DNA of 64,000 bases from Gordionus sp. m RMFG-2023 (GCF_954871325.1 NC_088777.1:11695366-11759365); one strand, 5' to 3'; positions 1 to 14,400 are shown, counted from the first letter of the stretch. The notes: generated from the letters alone by a model not told the origin. Numbers and translations: made by a program.

Positions 1-280
1 TTCCCCCGGAAAAATAAAATTCCTCCCACCCCCTTCTCCCACCCCCTTCTCCCACCTATTATTTCAAAGATATTTTTAAACCCGCCCAACACCCGCTCAA
101 TGATAAACAATTTTGGTGGATGGGGGTGCTAAAAACCCGTTCATTGCAGACTTCTAATCTACGACCTATACTTTATCACATTATAAATCATTTTGATAAT
201 GTGTAAAATACTATTTGTAAAAAAATATATAATTTAATAATTTAATTCATAATAACTTTTAAAAAACAAAATCATGACAG

Positions 281-3200
281 ATTGAGTTACCTATTCCGAA
301 TAACTTCAAATCAAATATCATATTTCAATGCTTTAGTCAGTTTACTTAAACTATTTCAGTGGAATGAAATATCAATAATTTATTCTTCCGAGCCATATTT
401 TGCTTGGTTTAAGGATCGATTTAGAAAGGCCGCTAAATATAATAAATTTTGCATTTGGCATGAAATTGAAATCAATACGATTATTCAAAATGAAGCACAT
501 ATAAAATCTTTTAAAATTTTGATGAACAATACAAGGGTGTTTTATTTTTATTTATTGAAGATCGAGATTACGAGTATGTATTAAATTCAATATATTCCAT
601 AAACCCTGATCCCGAATTTATATATGTAGGAATTGACACCTGGCCATCAATCCAAAAAATATTAAGGAAGGGTTTCGAAAGAATGGTAGAAGGAGCTATA
701 ACTATTATACAATTTGGAACGGGTGCAACTGGTTATGCTTCCTGGTTGTCAAATAATATCGAAATTAATAAGATACTATATCATCCATGGTACATTGGTA
801 TTCAAAATACACCCTTAAATGTTAGTGATTTTCATTCAAACACTAGCAATATGGCTAAGGATAAGAGAATCTCTCTAACCATGGATGCCACCATGGCGTT
901 CCTATACTCTAAAGATGCACTGATAAAGGATAAATGTCAAAATATAAATAGGAACCAAATAAAAAACTGCATAGCTAATAACAATTTAAAAGATTATCTA
1001 AACAATGTATCTTTTATTGGAATGTCTGGTAAAATTAAATTTGGTGCATACCGATCGGCAAATAATCCATTAAAAATTGGTAACTTTCTAAAACTCAATA
1101 GCCGCTATCGCATAGTTGCTGTAGGTAAACATATCTTTAGCACACAAAACGGGAGTCAATTAAAATTGATAACCAAATTTAGATGGAGAAATTACACATA
1201 TTATAATTCCTTAACTGCACCATCATCAAGATGTTCAGATCCTTGTAAAATAGATGAATATCAAACGATAACCTCTAGTTTATGCTGTTAGATATGTCGC
1301 CGCTGTATTGGACGAACTATATTCACACCGTCAAATCTTTTGAGAACAAATAATTTCCAGAGGTGTTTATCTTGTCAGAAATTTGAGTGGCCCAATTTAA
1401 ACAGAACCGCGTGTTTAAACATGCCGATCTTTCATATTAGACATTATAAGAATTGGTATTTAATAAATGCTCTAGCTTCCATAGGACTCCTTCTAACTAT
1501 TTCCATGGTCATCTTTTATATAAATCAATATCAAGCTACCCCTTTCAAATTAGAATTTCGTTCTTTATTATATTTACAATACTTAGGAATATTTATTGGA
1601 TTTATATCTGTATTTCTTATATCTACTAGTAGTCCTGGAAAAATTAGATGTGGGTGCGCTCTATTTTTTTATTTATTATCTTTTGCCCTCATTTTTGGTG
1701 CATTGTCAAGTAAACAAAATATTATAATAAAACGATTAAAAATAAACAAGCCAGGATTCAAGGATACTAAATATGAAAAACGTGCCTTAATAATTGGTAT
1801 TATGATATGTTCTTTCCAGGTAAAATATTGTTTTTTCAGAATTCTACCAAGAAAAAATTAATCTTATTTTTAAAAAAAATTTTATATCAAATATTCCTAA
1901 AATTTTCATATATATAAATTCTCCTTATCTTTTTATTTCGGTCTAATTCCATTTTCGGCTACCATCTCAATATTCTCTAACCCATCATAATCTGCACTCT
2001 TCTTCGAAATCCTCTTTTTTGCTTATCTTTTACTTGTAAACTTTTTCTAAATGCTTAAATCTGATCCTCTTAGGTGTATCCATAATATCTGTAATTCTCG
2101 AAATATATTGTCTAACCTTCCTTTTCAAATTTTTCAGAAAAATTTGCCTGGAAAATCTTGTTTCCTGATAAAGCTTTTAAATTTTTCCTTAGTCCTCCAA
2201 CACTAGATTATATAAAAATGCGGATAAACATTTTATAACAAGGGTTTTTGTATTCTAGGTATATATATAACAGCTATGCTTTTTTTTCAATGGCACCTCA
2301 TTGTTCCCTTATTATTTCTAGCAGGCAATTTTAGTTTTCTCTCACTTCTCAAATATCTCATAAGCTAGCATTACACTATGCAACCCCGATCTCGAATATT
2401 TGTTACAAGAATCTAACACCTCCAATTTACTCATAAAAACATTGTCGTAATCCATCAATTCAAATTTAATTAAATCTCCGCCTATAATAATGACCCTACT
2501 AGAGAGTGCCACTTAGTAGTTCCAATTTATGATATTTTAATTTTTAGTTGTCTCTTTATAAAAATTAATTGGAACACAGAGTTATATGTTTCGTTCCAAC
2601 TATAGTCATTTAGATAAAAGAAACATTTATGATGTATAGACGTCGAGAGGTGTATAATCTTTAAAAATTTAAATTATTTATAGCAGATATTTTATTTCTA
2701 TCTAAAGACTTGATTTTGTCGAAATTAATTTCCAGTCACCGTGTAAAATACCTGCCCTATAAATTTCGGATTATTGTGCTCACAAATTTTGAATTAATTT
2801 TAATTTATATCGATTTTTTTATACCCCCAAATTTTTATGAAAATTCACAGGGTGGATACTATACACATGCTTAAATTAAATTTCTACTAGAGATCAAATC
2901 TTTAAAAAATTTATAAATGGGGGCTAGATTAAAATTTTAATGATTATATATTATTATTAAAAAAAATTTAATATATAGGCTATATTTTTTTATAATTTGG
3001 TGTAAGAAACTTTCACACTTTTCCCTAATTATGATTTGAAACCATTTTCTATGTTTTTCACTAAAGAAAACACTATTTATAAACAATATTTCATTATTCT
3101 AGATAATTCTAATCGTCTTATATTTTACAACGGGACATAGAACCGTATATCGCGTTGAATATATTTCTCATGACAAGCTTTCAAACAACAATGTAAAAAT

Positions 3201-3549
3201 TGCCTTTAAACCTTTTGTAAATGAATATTGCACACCTTACCCTACGAATCCTGGTTACCTTATCATAGAATTATGCTTTCAGGCTCTAATTTTGTTGTAT
3301 CTCTTCGCCCAGGCAATCCAAATAAATCAAAAATTTATTAAGGCATACATGGAAATAAAAAATTTACAAATAAATACTCTATTGAATTCTTTTATTTATA
3401 TTTTAGGAATATTTATTTATTTTTACGTACCAGGTTTTGTTTCGATCCTCGTATTACTTGTAATATTTATAATATTTCTTTATGTGCAAATTTATTTCAA
3501 TACTATACCAAAAATTATCAGTATAAACAAGATGGAAAATGCCTCTTAA
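281..3549 (+). pseudogene. Class C GPCR (mGluR-like), copy A, broken 3' part
   Basis: Paralogue of the intact receptor at 11419-22974. Two exons are visible: 281-1819 (ligand-binding lobe, Cys-rich linker, TM1-TM4) and 3103-3549 (end of TM4 to TM7 and a short tail ending in a stop). The earlier exons would lie left of the window. Compared with copy B, the large exon has a 4-bp deletion near 536 that shifts the frame, and a TGG-to-TAG change at 1289-1291 in the Cys-rich linker (where copy B has CCWICRRC). The rest of the exon stays alignable and largely open, with splice sites kept (acceptor before 281, donor GTAAAAT after 1819, acceptor before 3103). The last exon is open and phase-compatible. 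I infer a young pseudogene. A sequencing error could explain either lesion, but two independent errors are less likely. Confidence 0.85.
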
Positions 3550-4116
3550 ACCCTAAAATGTTTTTTTATCGCAATATTTTTTTAAATATACTTCTATTAT
3601 ATAATATAATTCATTTACCCCCCCCCCCTCCCCATATATTAGTATTGTAGACTATTGATCTCCAAAATAATATTCGTTCCATTTCTCTATTGCTTTAATA
3701 TTATAAAAAAATATTTATATGTAAGTATGTTAGCATCAGAGTTGTCAAACGTTAACTTTTTTGATAGCTATAGCTAATAGAGCGCTACTCTTTTACAATT
3801 ATTTATATTTTTAACGCGCTTTTTTTTGCGCTACTTAGCTACTTTTCAAAAATATAATGAATGTAACTATAAACATGAAAATTTAAATATAATATAATAA
3901 TTAATTATAATTTTTATAATTTATTATTTAATTTTGAAACTGAAATTTATATTTGTAATTTATATTTTCAATTTGAATTATAAACCTAAATCATCTGTTG
4001 TAAATTATTTAAAATGTCATCGCAAATGGATATCCAAATTGATGTAAGTGAGTCAGTCAATTATGATATTATGAAATGGAAAGTACCTTGGAAGAAAATG
4101 TTCTTGATAACAATAA
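3039..4116 (+). repeat. Left arm of a ~1.08-kb inverted duplication
   Basis: Matches the reverse complement of 12224-13301 almost base for base (position p pairs with 16340 minus p). It contains copy A's last exon, a C-run (about 3619-3628), and the first ~380 bp of a hAT element. I saw one clear substitution (TTGATG versus TCGATG near 4040). Homology stops abruptly at both ends. Confidence 0.9.
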
Positions 4117-5145
4117 TACAAATTTTCCATTTTCAAATTAATGTAGGAACAAAAGGTGGCTACAAATTTATTTGTTAAACTGTAAAAAATATACCTCAAA
4201 TAAATCTAGTAGCAATAACCTCAAAACACCTAAAGGTAATTGTCATTTTTAAATTCTAATAGTATTTTTATTTTGTAAGAATGTTCAGGTCAACAGTTTT
4301 AAAGAGATAGAAAAACTTCTTAATAATTTTGATATAGGAGAGAAAAGACCAAATCAATTCAAGCTAAATTGATTAATAATATTCCACATGCCAAATTTCT
4401 CAGAAACTGGCTGTGATAATTGATACAGGTCAGCCAATGTCATTGGTTGATAATCCATCATTTACCATGATGATTAAAACTCTATCCCCTGTTACAAAAA
4501 TTTTTTCCCTAGACACTAATGATTGAGATAGTAGATAAAGGTGCCCTAGTTAGAACCATAAAAAAGACTTCCATTGATAATTTTTTTGAAATAAAGGATA
4601 CTAATATAATAGAATATCTCCTAGGCTTGTTTTTTAAATCTAAAAATACAAATGAGTATTTTTGATAATTTTTCTTATATTAAAAAAAATATATAATTAA
4701 ATACTGCCTTGCGCTCAAGTGCTAATGTTGAGAGATTATTTAGTTTGGCGAATCTGATCATCATTCTAAACTTGGGGATGATAGTAAAGAAATGATTTTA
4801 TTATTAAAATGCAACAAAGTAAATAAAAAATGAATATTACCATAGTTATTTTTATTACATAAATTAGTTTTTTACATAAATTTTTTTATAATCAAAACTA
4901 TCTATATTTAAATATTTATAAATTATGATTGCATGTATTTATATACTATGCAATTACATTATTAGTAAAAATTAAAACAAATTTATTTCTAAATATTTTT
5001 TATAAAAAGTAGCCAAAGTTACTTTTAAAAAATAGTAGCTAATAACGCGCTACTCTATTTTGATGGGTATCGATAGCGATATTGATAGCGCTCTACTTTT
5101 TTAACAAATAGCAATAGCGGTAGCATGATACTTTTAAAAGTAGGG
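3737..5145 (+). mobile_element. hAT transposon remnant
   Basis: Begins with a hAT-like terminus CAGAGTTGTCAAACG and carries subterminal repeats of the type TAGCTAATAgcGCGCTAC at both ends (3770-3840 and about 5030-5110). Near the right end, 4715-4747 reads SSANVERLFSL, the hallmark of the C-terminal hAT dimerisation domain. The rest of the transposase is broken by many stops and shifts. The right terminus is eroded, so its end is approximate. The first 380 bp are also present inverted at 12224-12603. Confidence 0.75.
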
Positions 5146-5154
5146 TTTTAATAT

Positions 5155-5499
5155 CAATGTGTTTTTTCCGGAAAAGTGTTATTTTTGCAATTTTAAATCA
5201 TTTTTTGAGTTTTTTTAAATTTAAATATCAGATTTTACAGGAAATATATTCTGTTATGTTTGATATACTTACCTTATGAATTGTAGACAATTTTGCTGTT
5301 AACCTTCTAGTCATTTATATTATATAATTTATATAAAAGATATATGAAAAATTTAATATAAATTATATTAAGTTTAAAAGTTCATGGAAAAATTGTTTGA
5401 AATTCATAGAATAGGTATTCCAAACATGAGGCATACATTGTAGAATCAGATTTTTAAATTTTTAAAAATGAGCTCAAAAAATGGTTTAAAATAACACAT
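5155..5499 (+). mobile_element. MITE family 3 copy
   Basis: About 345 bp with inverted ends: GTGTTATTTT...AAATCATTTTTTGAG at the left and CTCAAAAAATGG...AATAACACAT at the right. A diverged copy is at 13305-13603, sharing the internal ATTTTACAGGAAATATATT and GGTATTCCAAACATGA motifs. Shorter echoes occur near 24100 and 60870. Confidence 0.6.
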
Positions 5500-8400
5500 G
5501 GAAAAAATATTTATGGTATCATATATAAATAATAGTATTGTTAAATCATACGTATCCAGGATTTTCTAAGGGGGTGGGAGAAGCTCTATGAATTGTATTG
5601 GAGATCTATAGGCCAACTCATGTAGGCCTTTGACTATATTCGATTTTTATAAAAAATAGTTTTGGGTTTTTACTTAAATTTTTATATGCGTTTTTCTAAA
5701 AATTTTGAATAGTCGTTATTTGAAAAAGTTATTGACTTTTAATTTTACCTACAAATTTTACCTTATAGGGAAGTGTTATATAAATTGTATTGAGGGGATT
5801 TTTATAGCTTAAAATAATATTTACTAAAACTGGTCCATGAGGAGCTCCCCACACCCTCAGTTACGAACCTGTGTATAAGTAACCAGTTATATTTTTGCTA
5901 AAAAAACAACTGTAAGTATAGTTACCATTGAAAGGATATAATTAATTTCATATTTTAAATGTTACTACAAAAGTTATTAGTTGCTTTTAAAAATTGTGTT
6001 AACTAATATATGCATCATTTATTATCTTTATATGATGATTTCTCAAATTCGAAATTACTTTATAATATAAAGTCTCACTCACATAAGGCTCTCTTGTAGA
6101 ACGTTATTTTTAGTCCAGAGGAGCTCATTTTTAGAGAAATAGCACATCTTACGCTAAAAATTTTATAATTTATTGTTAAAGTCAAATGAAGTCACTCAAC
6201 ATACCTATAATAAGTGTTAAGAAGGTCACAAATTTGTAAATGTCAATGTAGACTCATCATTTTAATTTGGTAAAGCATCTCAAAAGTATACTTTATAAAT
6301 TTATTACAAGTCAAATTTATAATGACCCTATATCATTCATTTGTTAAATTTGGAAGTTTTTTATAAAGTTAATATTTTTGGATATACTCCTACAATTTAC
6401 CACATATCCCTCTTTAGCAAAATCTATTAAATTATAAATGCTCATAAGGGCAAAGTGCAGAAAATCAAGGCAGTTTTAGTAAAATATAATTATTTCATAC
6501 TGCACAAGAAATTAAAACAGTAGGAGAGACAGGGGTAATGTCCACAAAATTTAAGTATAAAAGCAGTTTTATTATATATATATTAGTGATCTGCATCGGG
6601 CCTAATTTTTCAAGCCCGGCCTGAAATTTTTTTGCCCGGTTCGGCTCCAACCTTTTTTAAAAAATTTTGCCGGCCCAGCCCGAATTTATTTAAATATAGA
6701 AATTAATATAATTAATCAAAATAAACGACATATGTTATTTGGCGTCTACTTTCTATAAATAAAATCATATATTTTTATTTTGCATAAAATATTCAATATA
6801 AAATTGATAAATTTAGATATATTTTAAAAAAATTTTAAGGCACGACCCGACCCGACCCAGCCCAAATTTTCTTAAAAAATATTAGGCCCGGCCTACTTTT
6901 GCAGATCTCTAATATATATATACAGTAGAAATTAATATTTAAGAAAAAGAAATTGTAAATTTAAGAAAAAGATGCAACACCCGGGGTACCTTTTTTCGCA
7001 GCGCGTGTTATAGCGCTTCTTTATTTTTAGATTTTCTAAAAAATTATTCTATAAAAATAATAATCCTAAATTAAAAAAATGAAGATACATTGTAAAATAG
7101 GTTAAATGTTAAGGTGCAGCATCCATATTATAATATATCACCCAAAAGAATTTGCAGTTAAAACTGTCATATAATTTACAAAAAATTAGTCAACCATCTT
7201 CATATTGTCATTTGTGATCCTTGACCAACTCATCAAATTCATAGCTTCTAGTTTTTTAAAAAATATAGTTGGATTTTTTTATTAAAAATAAATACCTGCT
7301 TGGAAATGGTTATCACTCCGCCAAAACCTGCCCTTGGTCTTCACATTTAACTAAAAAATATTGTAAATGTTTTATACATTATAAAATTGTGATTACTTTT
7401 TAATTTAGAATTGATATTTAACCTAAGTCACTTTTATAAAAATATTATTAGTGAAAATATAACAAAATAAATGGCTACTTTTTACTTTTTACTTGTTAAA
7501 ATTTAAATTTAGATTTAAAACCTTTCTTGAGCATATTTCTGGAATACATTTTGGAGCCATTGAAGTATCTTATTGAAGTATATTATGGTTTAATTTCCAA
7601 ATATCAAATTTATTTGTTTTAATTCAAATTGATATGCAGTTTTGCCAATCGATTATAATTCTTAAAACGGTATTTGTAGTCATTGTTTCTCATCTCTATT
7701 TTAAAAATTACTTGACATATGACTAAGGAAAAAAAATACCCGACTTATTAATAAAAGAAGCCTTAATTATTTTTTAAAAAGGGGGGGGGGGAAGTAAATT
7801 GAAGAAATGACCTTAATTTTGTTTTAAAAATATTCTCGCAAATTAATATTACCGGATATTTTATAAAAAAAAGAAATAAAGTTAGATTGATGACCATTTA
7901 AAGAAAAAAAATATCTTTCATTTTAGATGCTTTTGAAAAAAAATAAGATAGAGTATATTTATATCTTATTGAAATTTTTACTAAGTATCTTGTATCTTAG
8001 ACTCAAAATTTTGAAAAGCATTTCTCTATATTTAAATATAATTTTCTAAAAATTCGTCCAAGTCTGGCGTGAAGGTTCAGCCAAACATTTCAAAACACTT
8101 CTGAAAGGAAACTTAACTTATACCCAACTATTAAGTAGTGTTTAATTCGTAGATTTTAGCTTTTCCAATTTCAACCCCTTTTGTAGATATGTTTTTATTT
8201 AAAGAGAAATAAATTATTGGCAAAATAAATAAAAATTCAACGATCCAGAACAAAAAATATGGAAACTCACAAAACAGCTAATATGTGTTAAAGGTTATTA
8301 TTTCCAAAACCCTAATGGTTAAAAATTTTGTCATTCGAACCTAAACCCTGAAAAAGCTCATGAACAGTTTTAACCTTTCAATATCCTAACTATTTTAAAG

Positions 8401-9689
8401 ATTATTACCAATAAAGTATCACCTTACATATTTGTATTATTGCTGGTCCCAACAACCCACTTTGGCATATTGAAGTTTTCTCAACTATGAAATTATATCT
8501 TCTTCCTTATATAATATAATTTAACTAATGATAATCTTGAAAATATTTTAATTATATATAGCTTAATAATATTTTTTTATCAAAGGAAATAATTATTTAT
8601 ATTATTGTTAATAAATAGGGTTTATTTGCTATAATTTACAAATTAAATTTGTATACAATAGATTTTAATACATATTTTGAGTTATTTTACTTACATTTAC
8701 ATTCTATAAACATATAATATAAAAAATACACAATTAAAATTAATTTGTCTGCAATTATTTATAAAATGTTATATAAAGCCATTTTAGGAATTCTTTATGA
8801 TGATTAAGATTTAAAATGACTTTAAATTAATGTTTTAAATGAAGAAAAAAAATTATCGATGGATTAATAAAAATATTAAGTTTTTTTTAGAACTGAATTT
8901 TACGAAGCCATCATTATATTTAGTAATTTCGAAAGATATTTTGGTAAAATTAGTTTGTGAGCCATAATTACCATTGGCTATCTTTTTATATATTTTTTTA
9001 CAAAATAAAAAAAATGCAAAAAACTATTTTTAAATAGAAAATTGTATTATTTTGAACGAATATTTGTGTTTAAGAATGAACGTGTTTTATTAATAAATAT
9101 AGAGATATCCTTATATATTTGGAATCCCCACAAAATTTGCAGTCTAATGCTATATATTGATTTTAAATATTAAGTTTTCAATAAAAAAATTTTAAAAATA
9201 TTTCTAATAAATTAACCAATATCGTAACATTTGCAACACTCAGATTGAGAGTAAAGGCCATCACTCCTAACACTACAAATTTCCTAAGGAACACCTCCAT
9301 TACCGGACAATTAACAACTTAATTCGCAAGGCGCTTTATAGCCAACATTCCTTCTACTAGAACCAGTCAGAATAAATACCTCTGACTCTGAGAGACCAGA
9401 TGTCACCTAGGTCGAAAGGGCAATCTTTATTATAGGATTCCTGAATAGATGAGGAGTTTGCAAAAGCAAACACATAATAATACGCAACCATTGCGGACAC
9501 CGAATCATACAAACATAACAAATATTCACAATTTACCCTCTCCACCATTAGGGAACTTTGGCATTGATGCAATTCTATTTATAATATTGAAGATATTAAA
9601 AAAAATTTTTATTTCAGACAATGGACAAAGCTTGATTTTTACTTCATACTTCATAAAAAATGCATTTAGTTTATATAATTTAATTAAAA
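5500..9689. other. Gene-free A+T-rich stretch
   Basis: Apart from the family 2 MITE at 6584-6911 and a run of ten G at about 7781, I see only A+T-rich sequence with stops in all frames and no recognisable domain. Confidence 0.5.
6584..6911 (+). mobile_element. MITE family 2 copy (GATCTGC ends, GGCCCGG-rich)
   Basis: Ends TAGTGATCTGC and GCAGATCTCTA, with CCCGGCC-type G+C-rich subterminal blocks around an A+T-rich core. Flanked on both sides by ATATATAT, consistent with an 8-bp target duplication but hard to distinguish from local TA repeats. No coding capacity. Confidence 0.7.
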
Positions 9690-9793
9690 ATTTTATGCTG
9701 GGCCCAGTCTTAGAATAAAAATTCGGGAGTCGGGTCTAAAAATAAATTAGGTTTTAAGGCTAGGCCCCGACCGAAAAGAAAAATACAGGACTC
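9690..9793 (+). mobile_element. Degraded MITE family 2 fragment
   Basis: GGGCCCAGTC, GAGTCGGGTC and AGGCCCCGACC blocks followed by CAGGACTCTA resemble the right half of family 2. The left part is not recognisable. Confidence 0.4.
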
Positions 9794-9799
9794 TAATTC

Positions 9800-11410
9800 A
9801 TTCCTTTAGATAGATAGTTTTAAAAAAATAATAATTGGAAAAATAAAAAAATTGTTATGGCATTATAATATAAGTTTACTTAGTTGACAAGCATGCTAAC
9901 ATCTTTTGAGAATTATTATTTATTTTTTCGCGCACTTTTTAAAAATTTATAAATATTATTAAATTCGAAGAAAAAATGTAGTTGTCTCTACCATATAAAA
10001 CTCTACCCCCTCCCCCCACCCTACTCTACTCTCCACTGCCAGACGCCGATATAATAAATATCATGAAGTAATATAAATTTATTGGACAAAAATTACGAAT
10101 AATTACTGATTATAAGGAAAGATTCTATCTGTAAAAAACTATACTCATATATGTTGCTTAGGCAGCATTTCCATCCATAGATCATTGAAGTCACTATGTT
10201 CAACTTATAATAGCATTAGAATATATGTATTATGTTATTCTTAAAATAGTATATAAGATACCATACCATGTATCTTTTTTATAATAATTTGAATAGAACT
10301 AGTGTTGTTAAATGGCTCGTTTTGAGCCGAATTTTAAAAACGGCTAACTCAATATTTTATCCAGAATACTATTACGCAAGCCTGAATATTTTGTTTGTAG
10401 AAGGAACAAAGGTTTAGACATCTATTAGCAAAATCTCGAGACTTAGGCAATATTTTTATGGCTAAAATATTGAGTTAGCCGTTTTTAAAAATCGGCTCAA
10501 AACGAGCCGTTTAACAACACTAAATAGAACAATAAAAGAAAATTATAAAAATAAAGATATTATATAAATATGCTATAATAGTTTGCCTTCATCATCATTC
10601 ATCTACTAAATAAACGGAACTCCGAAATCTCTCGTTTGGAAGATACTTTTAAATATGTCCTATAACTCCTCTAAATTTTTACCGCTTTACATAAAATATT
10701 ACCCTAAGCTATTTTCCCATTACTTTTATCCCACCATTAATTTTTTTCAGTTTTTTATTCTTGTTTTTTTCCTATCCTTTTTTCCATAATATTTTATTTT
10801 CCATATTTTTTTTTACCCTTTCTTTCCTATTGTGATTTTACCAAAAACGGATTATATATTGCTTTAAAGTGTTTGTGAGTTCAGATAATTAAGTTATTGG
10901 AAATAAAAGGCTTTAAGTGCTATCCAGCGAACCTAAAGAATACTTACATCAACACCAGAATATTGACTTAATAATTTGCAGATCAAATTCTTAATCAATC
11001 CATGGGTAGTTTAGAAATTTTTTTATAATTTTAATATCTCATATTTTTTTAAAAATTTATTTTAATACAGTTTTAATTGTTTTTATATATACATTTTTTT
11101 AAATATTTTTTAAAATAAATAAAAGTTTTAAATCAAAATAAGATGGTTTTGCATTTATATAATTATTTTAAAAATTAAATACCTCAGAGTTTCTCCAATT
11201 AAAAAAAATAATTGTAAAAAAGATTCGATTTTTCCACCCAATTATATTTTTGCAATTATTAAATTTGAGTTGTTCTTTCTAAAATATTATACCAACAATT
11301 TAAAGGTTATTGTTATTTAGACAATCGAATAAATTATTGAAGCTACCAATAAATTATATATTTTTTTATAAAAAAAAATCCAATAATTATTTTACACCCT
11401 TTAATTTATT
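9800..11410. other. Gene-free upstream region of the intact receptor
   Basis: Holds one family 1 MITE (10300-10522), C-runs near 10009, and A+T-rich sequence. The receptor promoter is expected here but no motif is identifiable. Confidence 0.45.
10300..10522 (+). mobile_element. MITE family 1 copy, perfect 8-bp TSD
   Basis: Termini TAGTGTTGTTAAATGGCTCG and its near-exact inverse; the inverted repeats run about 65 bp and include AAAACGGCTAACTCAATATT. Flanked by AATAGAAC on both sides (10292-10299 and 10523-10530), a perfect 8-bp duplication typical of hAT insertions. No coding capacity. Confidence 0.9.
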
Positions 11411-11418
11411 AGACGAAA
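11411..11418 (+). promoter_or_regulatory. Acceptor-like AG just before the receptor ATG
   Basis: CACCCTTTAATTTATTAG followed by ACGAAA then ATG looks like a 3' splice site 6 bases before the start codon. It fits a 5'-UTR intron or spliced-leader addition. Confidence 0.35.
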
Positions 11419-14400
11419 ATGTCAATTTTTAGATTATACACTCTTTTACTAATGATATACGGCAGTGAAAGTGTCCTCAAAAATTTTCCTCTTACACAAT
11501 TGTTGAATTTGAAAGATATCAATATCGGCGGGCTCTATGATATTTACGAAAGAGATCCCAAACATTTTTCTCTATGCTCAAACGAATTAAGTCATTCCTC
11601 TTTACTGAAATCCTTCAGCATAATTTATATCATTGAAACGTTTAACGAAAAATTGTTCAGACCTACTTATAACATAAGTATTGGATATTTTATTGTGCCC
11701 ACATGCCATAATGGCGGAACTGCTCAAGTAAGATACAAGTTGTTCTTTTAGATTATATTCTCGATTAATAAATATAATTAATGTTCAAAACTAACTTTTA
11801 CTTATTAAAAGTTATTTGTTTTTTATAAGAGGGGAAGGGGGGGGGGGGTAAAGAATTTTATAAAAATTTTTTGGGACAGAAATATTTTGCATAATGTCGT
11901 CTGATACCATTTTTTTGGACTCAGTCCCAAAATATTTAGCATATTGTTCTTGGCTGAAAAAATTATTTATTGACGTTATTCTAATAATTTGTTAAGTAAA
12001 TGAATTACTTAATTCGATTGAATAAAACAAATTATGCGAATTAATCGAAACGAATAATTCTTTATTAAAATTTGAACCGAACAAATAATTATTTACTAAT
12101 CCCATTCGCTACGCTATTCCATTCGAATTATTTGAAACTAGGCCTAGTCCTAGTCGTCTTTTTTTCTCTTTCCGAATTAGCTATTCGGAATAGTAACTTT
12201 TGGCTTTAAAAAAAAGAATAAAGTTATTGTTATCAAGAACATTTTCTTCCAAGGTACTTTCCATTTCATAATATCATAATTGACTGACTCACTTACATCG
12301 ATTTGGATATCCATTTGCGATGACATTTTAAATAATTTACAACAGATGATTTAGGTTTATAATTCAAATTGAAAATATAAATTACAAATATAAATTTCAG
12401 TTTCAAAATTAAATAATAAATTATAAAAATTATAATTAATTATTATATTATATTTAAATTTTCATGTTTATAGTTACATTCATTATATTTTTGAAAAGTA
12501 GCTAAGTAGCGCAAAAAAAAGCGCGTTAAAAATATAAATAATTGTAAAAGAGTAGCGCTCTATTAGCTATAGCTATCAAAAAAGTTAACGTTTGACAACT
12601 CTGATGCTAACATACTTACATATAAATATTTTTTTATAATATTAAAGCAATAGAGAAATGGAACGAATATTATTTTGGAGATCAATAGTCTACAATACTA
12701 ATATATGGGGAGGGGGGGGGGGTAAATGAATTATATTATATAATAGAAGTATATTTAAAAAAATATTGCGATAAAAAAACATTTTAGGGTTTAAGAGGCA
12801 TTTTCCATCTTGTTTATACTGATAATTTTTGGTATAGTATTGAAATAAATTTGCACATAAAGAAATATTATAAATATTACAAGTAATACGAGGATCGAAA
12901 CAAAACCTGGTACGTAAAAATAAATAAATATTCCTAAAATATAAATAAAAGAATTCAATAGAGTATTTATTTGTAAATTTTTTATTTCCATGTATGCCTT
13001 AATAAATTTTTGATTTATTTGGATTGCCTGGGCGAAGAGATACAACAAAATTAGAGCCTGAAAGCATAATTCTATGATAAGGTAACCAGGATTCGTAGGG
13101 TAAGGTGTGCAATATTCATTTACAAAAGGTTTAAAGGCAATTTTTACATTGTTGTTTGAAAGCTTGTCATGAGAAATATATTCAACGCGATATACGGTTC
13201 TATGTCCCGTTGTAAAATATAAGACGATTAGAATTATCTAGAATAATGAAATATTGTTTATAAATAGTGTTTTCTTTAGTGAAAAACATAGAAAATGGTT
13301 ATTTGAGCGTGTTTTTTTTTAAACTTAAAAATCTGATTTTACAGGAAATATATTTTAAAATACCTATTTTAAGAAATTATAGGCAATTTTACCGTAAATC
13401 CTTTGAGTCATTTATAATTTATATAAATTATATATGGAATAACTAATATAAATTACATTTAAGCTCATAAATTCATGTTAAAATTCTCTGTAATTCATAG
13501 GGTAGCTATTCCAAACATGATGGAATACGTCTCTGGTGAAATCAGATTTTTAAGTTAAAAGGCGGGCTCAAAAATGGATTTAAAGTTGAAAAAATAACAC
13601 ATTGCCGTCAAGTGCCGCTAAGCACATATACTTTTAAGAGTATTAGTATTAAAGAATCTTAAGTAAAAAATCTATAATAGTATAAATAAACTAAAAAATG
13701 GTGTCAGGACTTTAATTTCTAAAAAATATTTAGAATTAAAAATAAAGTTTTCCTAAATTGCCCTTATAACGACTGATTTATTTAAATTTCTATTCTATTT
13801 GTCTATTTATGTTTTACATAACTGTAGAGATCTGCAAATCACGGTGGCTCGGTCGGGCCTAATATTTTTTAAAAATCGGGCAAGGCCGGGTTGGGCTTAA
13901 ATTTTTAAATATGATATATCATTACATTTTATCAAATAAATTTATATATTTTTAAATTCTTGCAAGAAATAAGGCACTAATTTTTTTTATTTATAGAATA
14001 TTTTTTTTACAGTAAAAAAATTATAAATTTTTCTACATTTGAATTCGGGGGGAGTGCTGGGCAAAAAAATAATTTTTATTTCTTCGGGCTTTTCGGTACA
14101 AGTAAAAGAAAATTTTGTTCGAGATCCGGCAGAGCAAATTATTTTTAAAAAATCGGTCCGGGCGTGTTGAAAAATTAAGCCCGATGCAGATCACTAGTAC
14201 GCACCTTCTTCCACCCCATCCCCTATAATTTTGAATTTTATATCATTTTTTTTAAATTATATAATAGTCTTTAAAAATTATGTAATAAAATGGGTTATTT
14301 TTAATTACATCGCCATGACCTGTGATTTGATAGGGCATTGATAAAAATAATATTAACCCAACCTTTATCCAACTCCTTACTTCAGATATTTATTTAATTT

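Noticed and set aside
9357-9718. Overlapping open frames on both strands
   Set aside because: No domain, no splice logic, and partly within a degraded family 2 MITE; likely chance.
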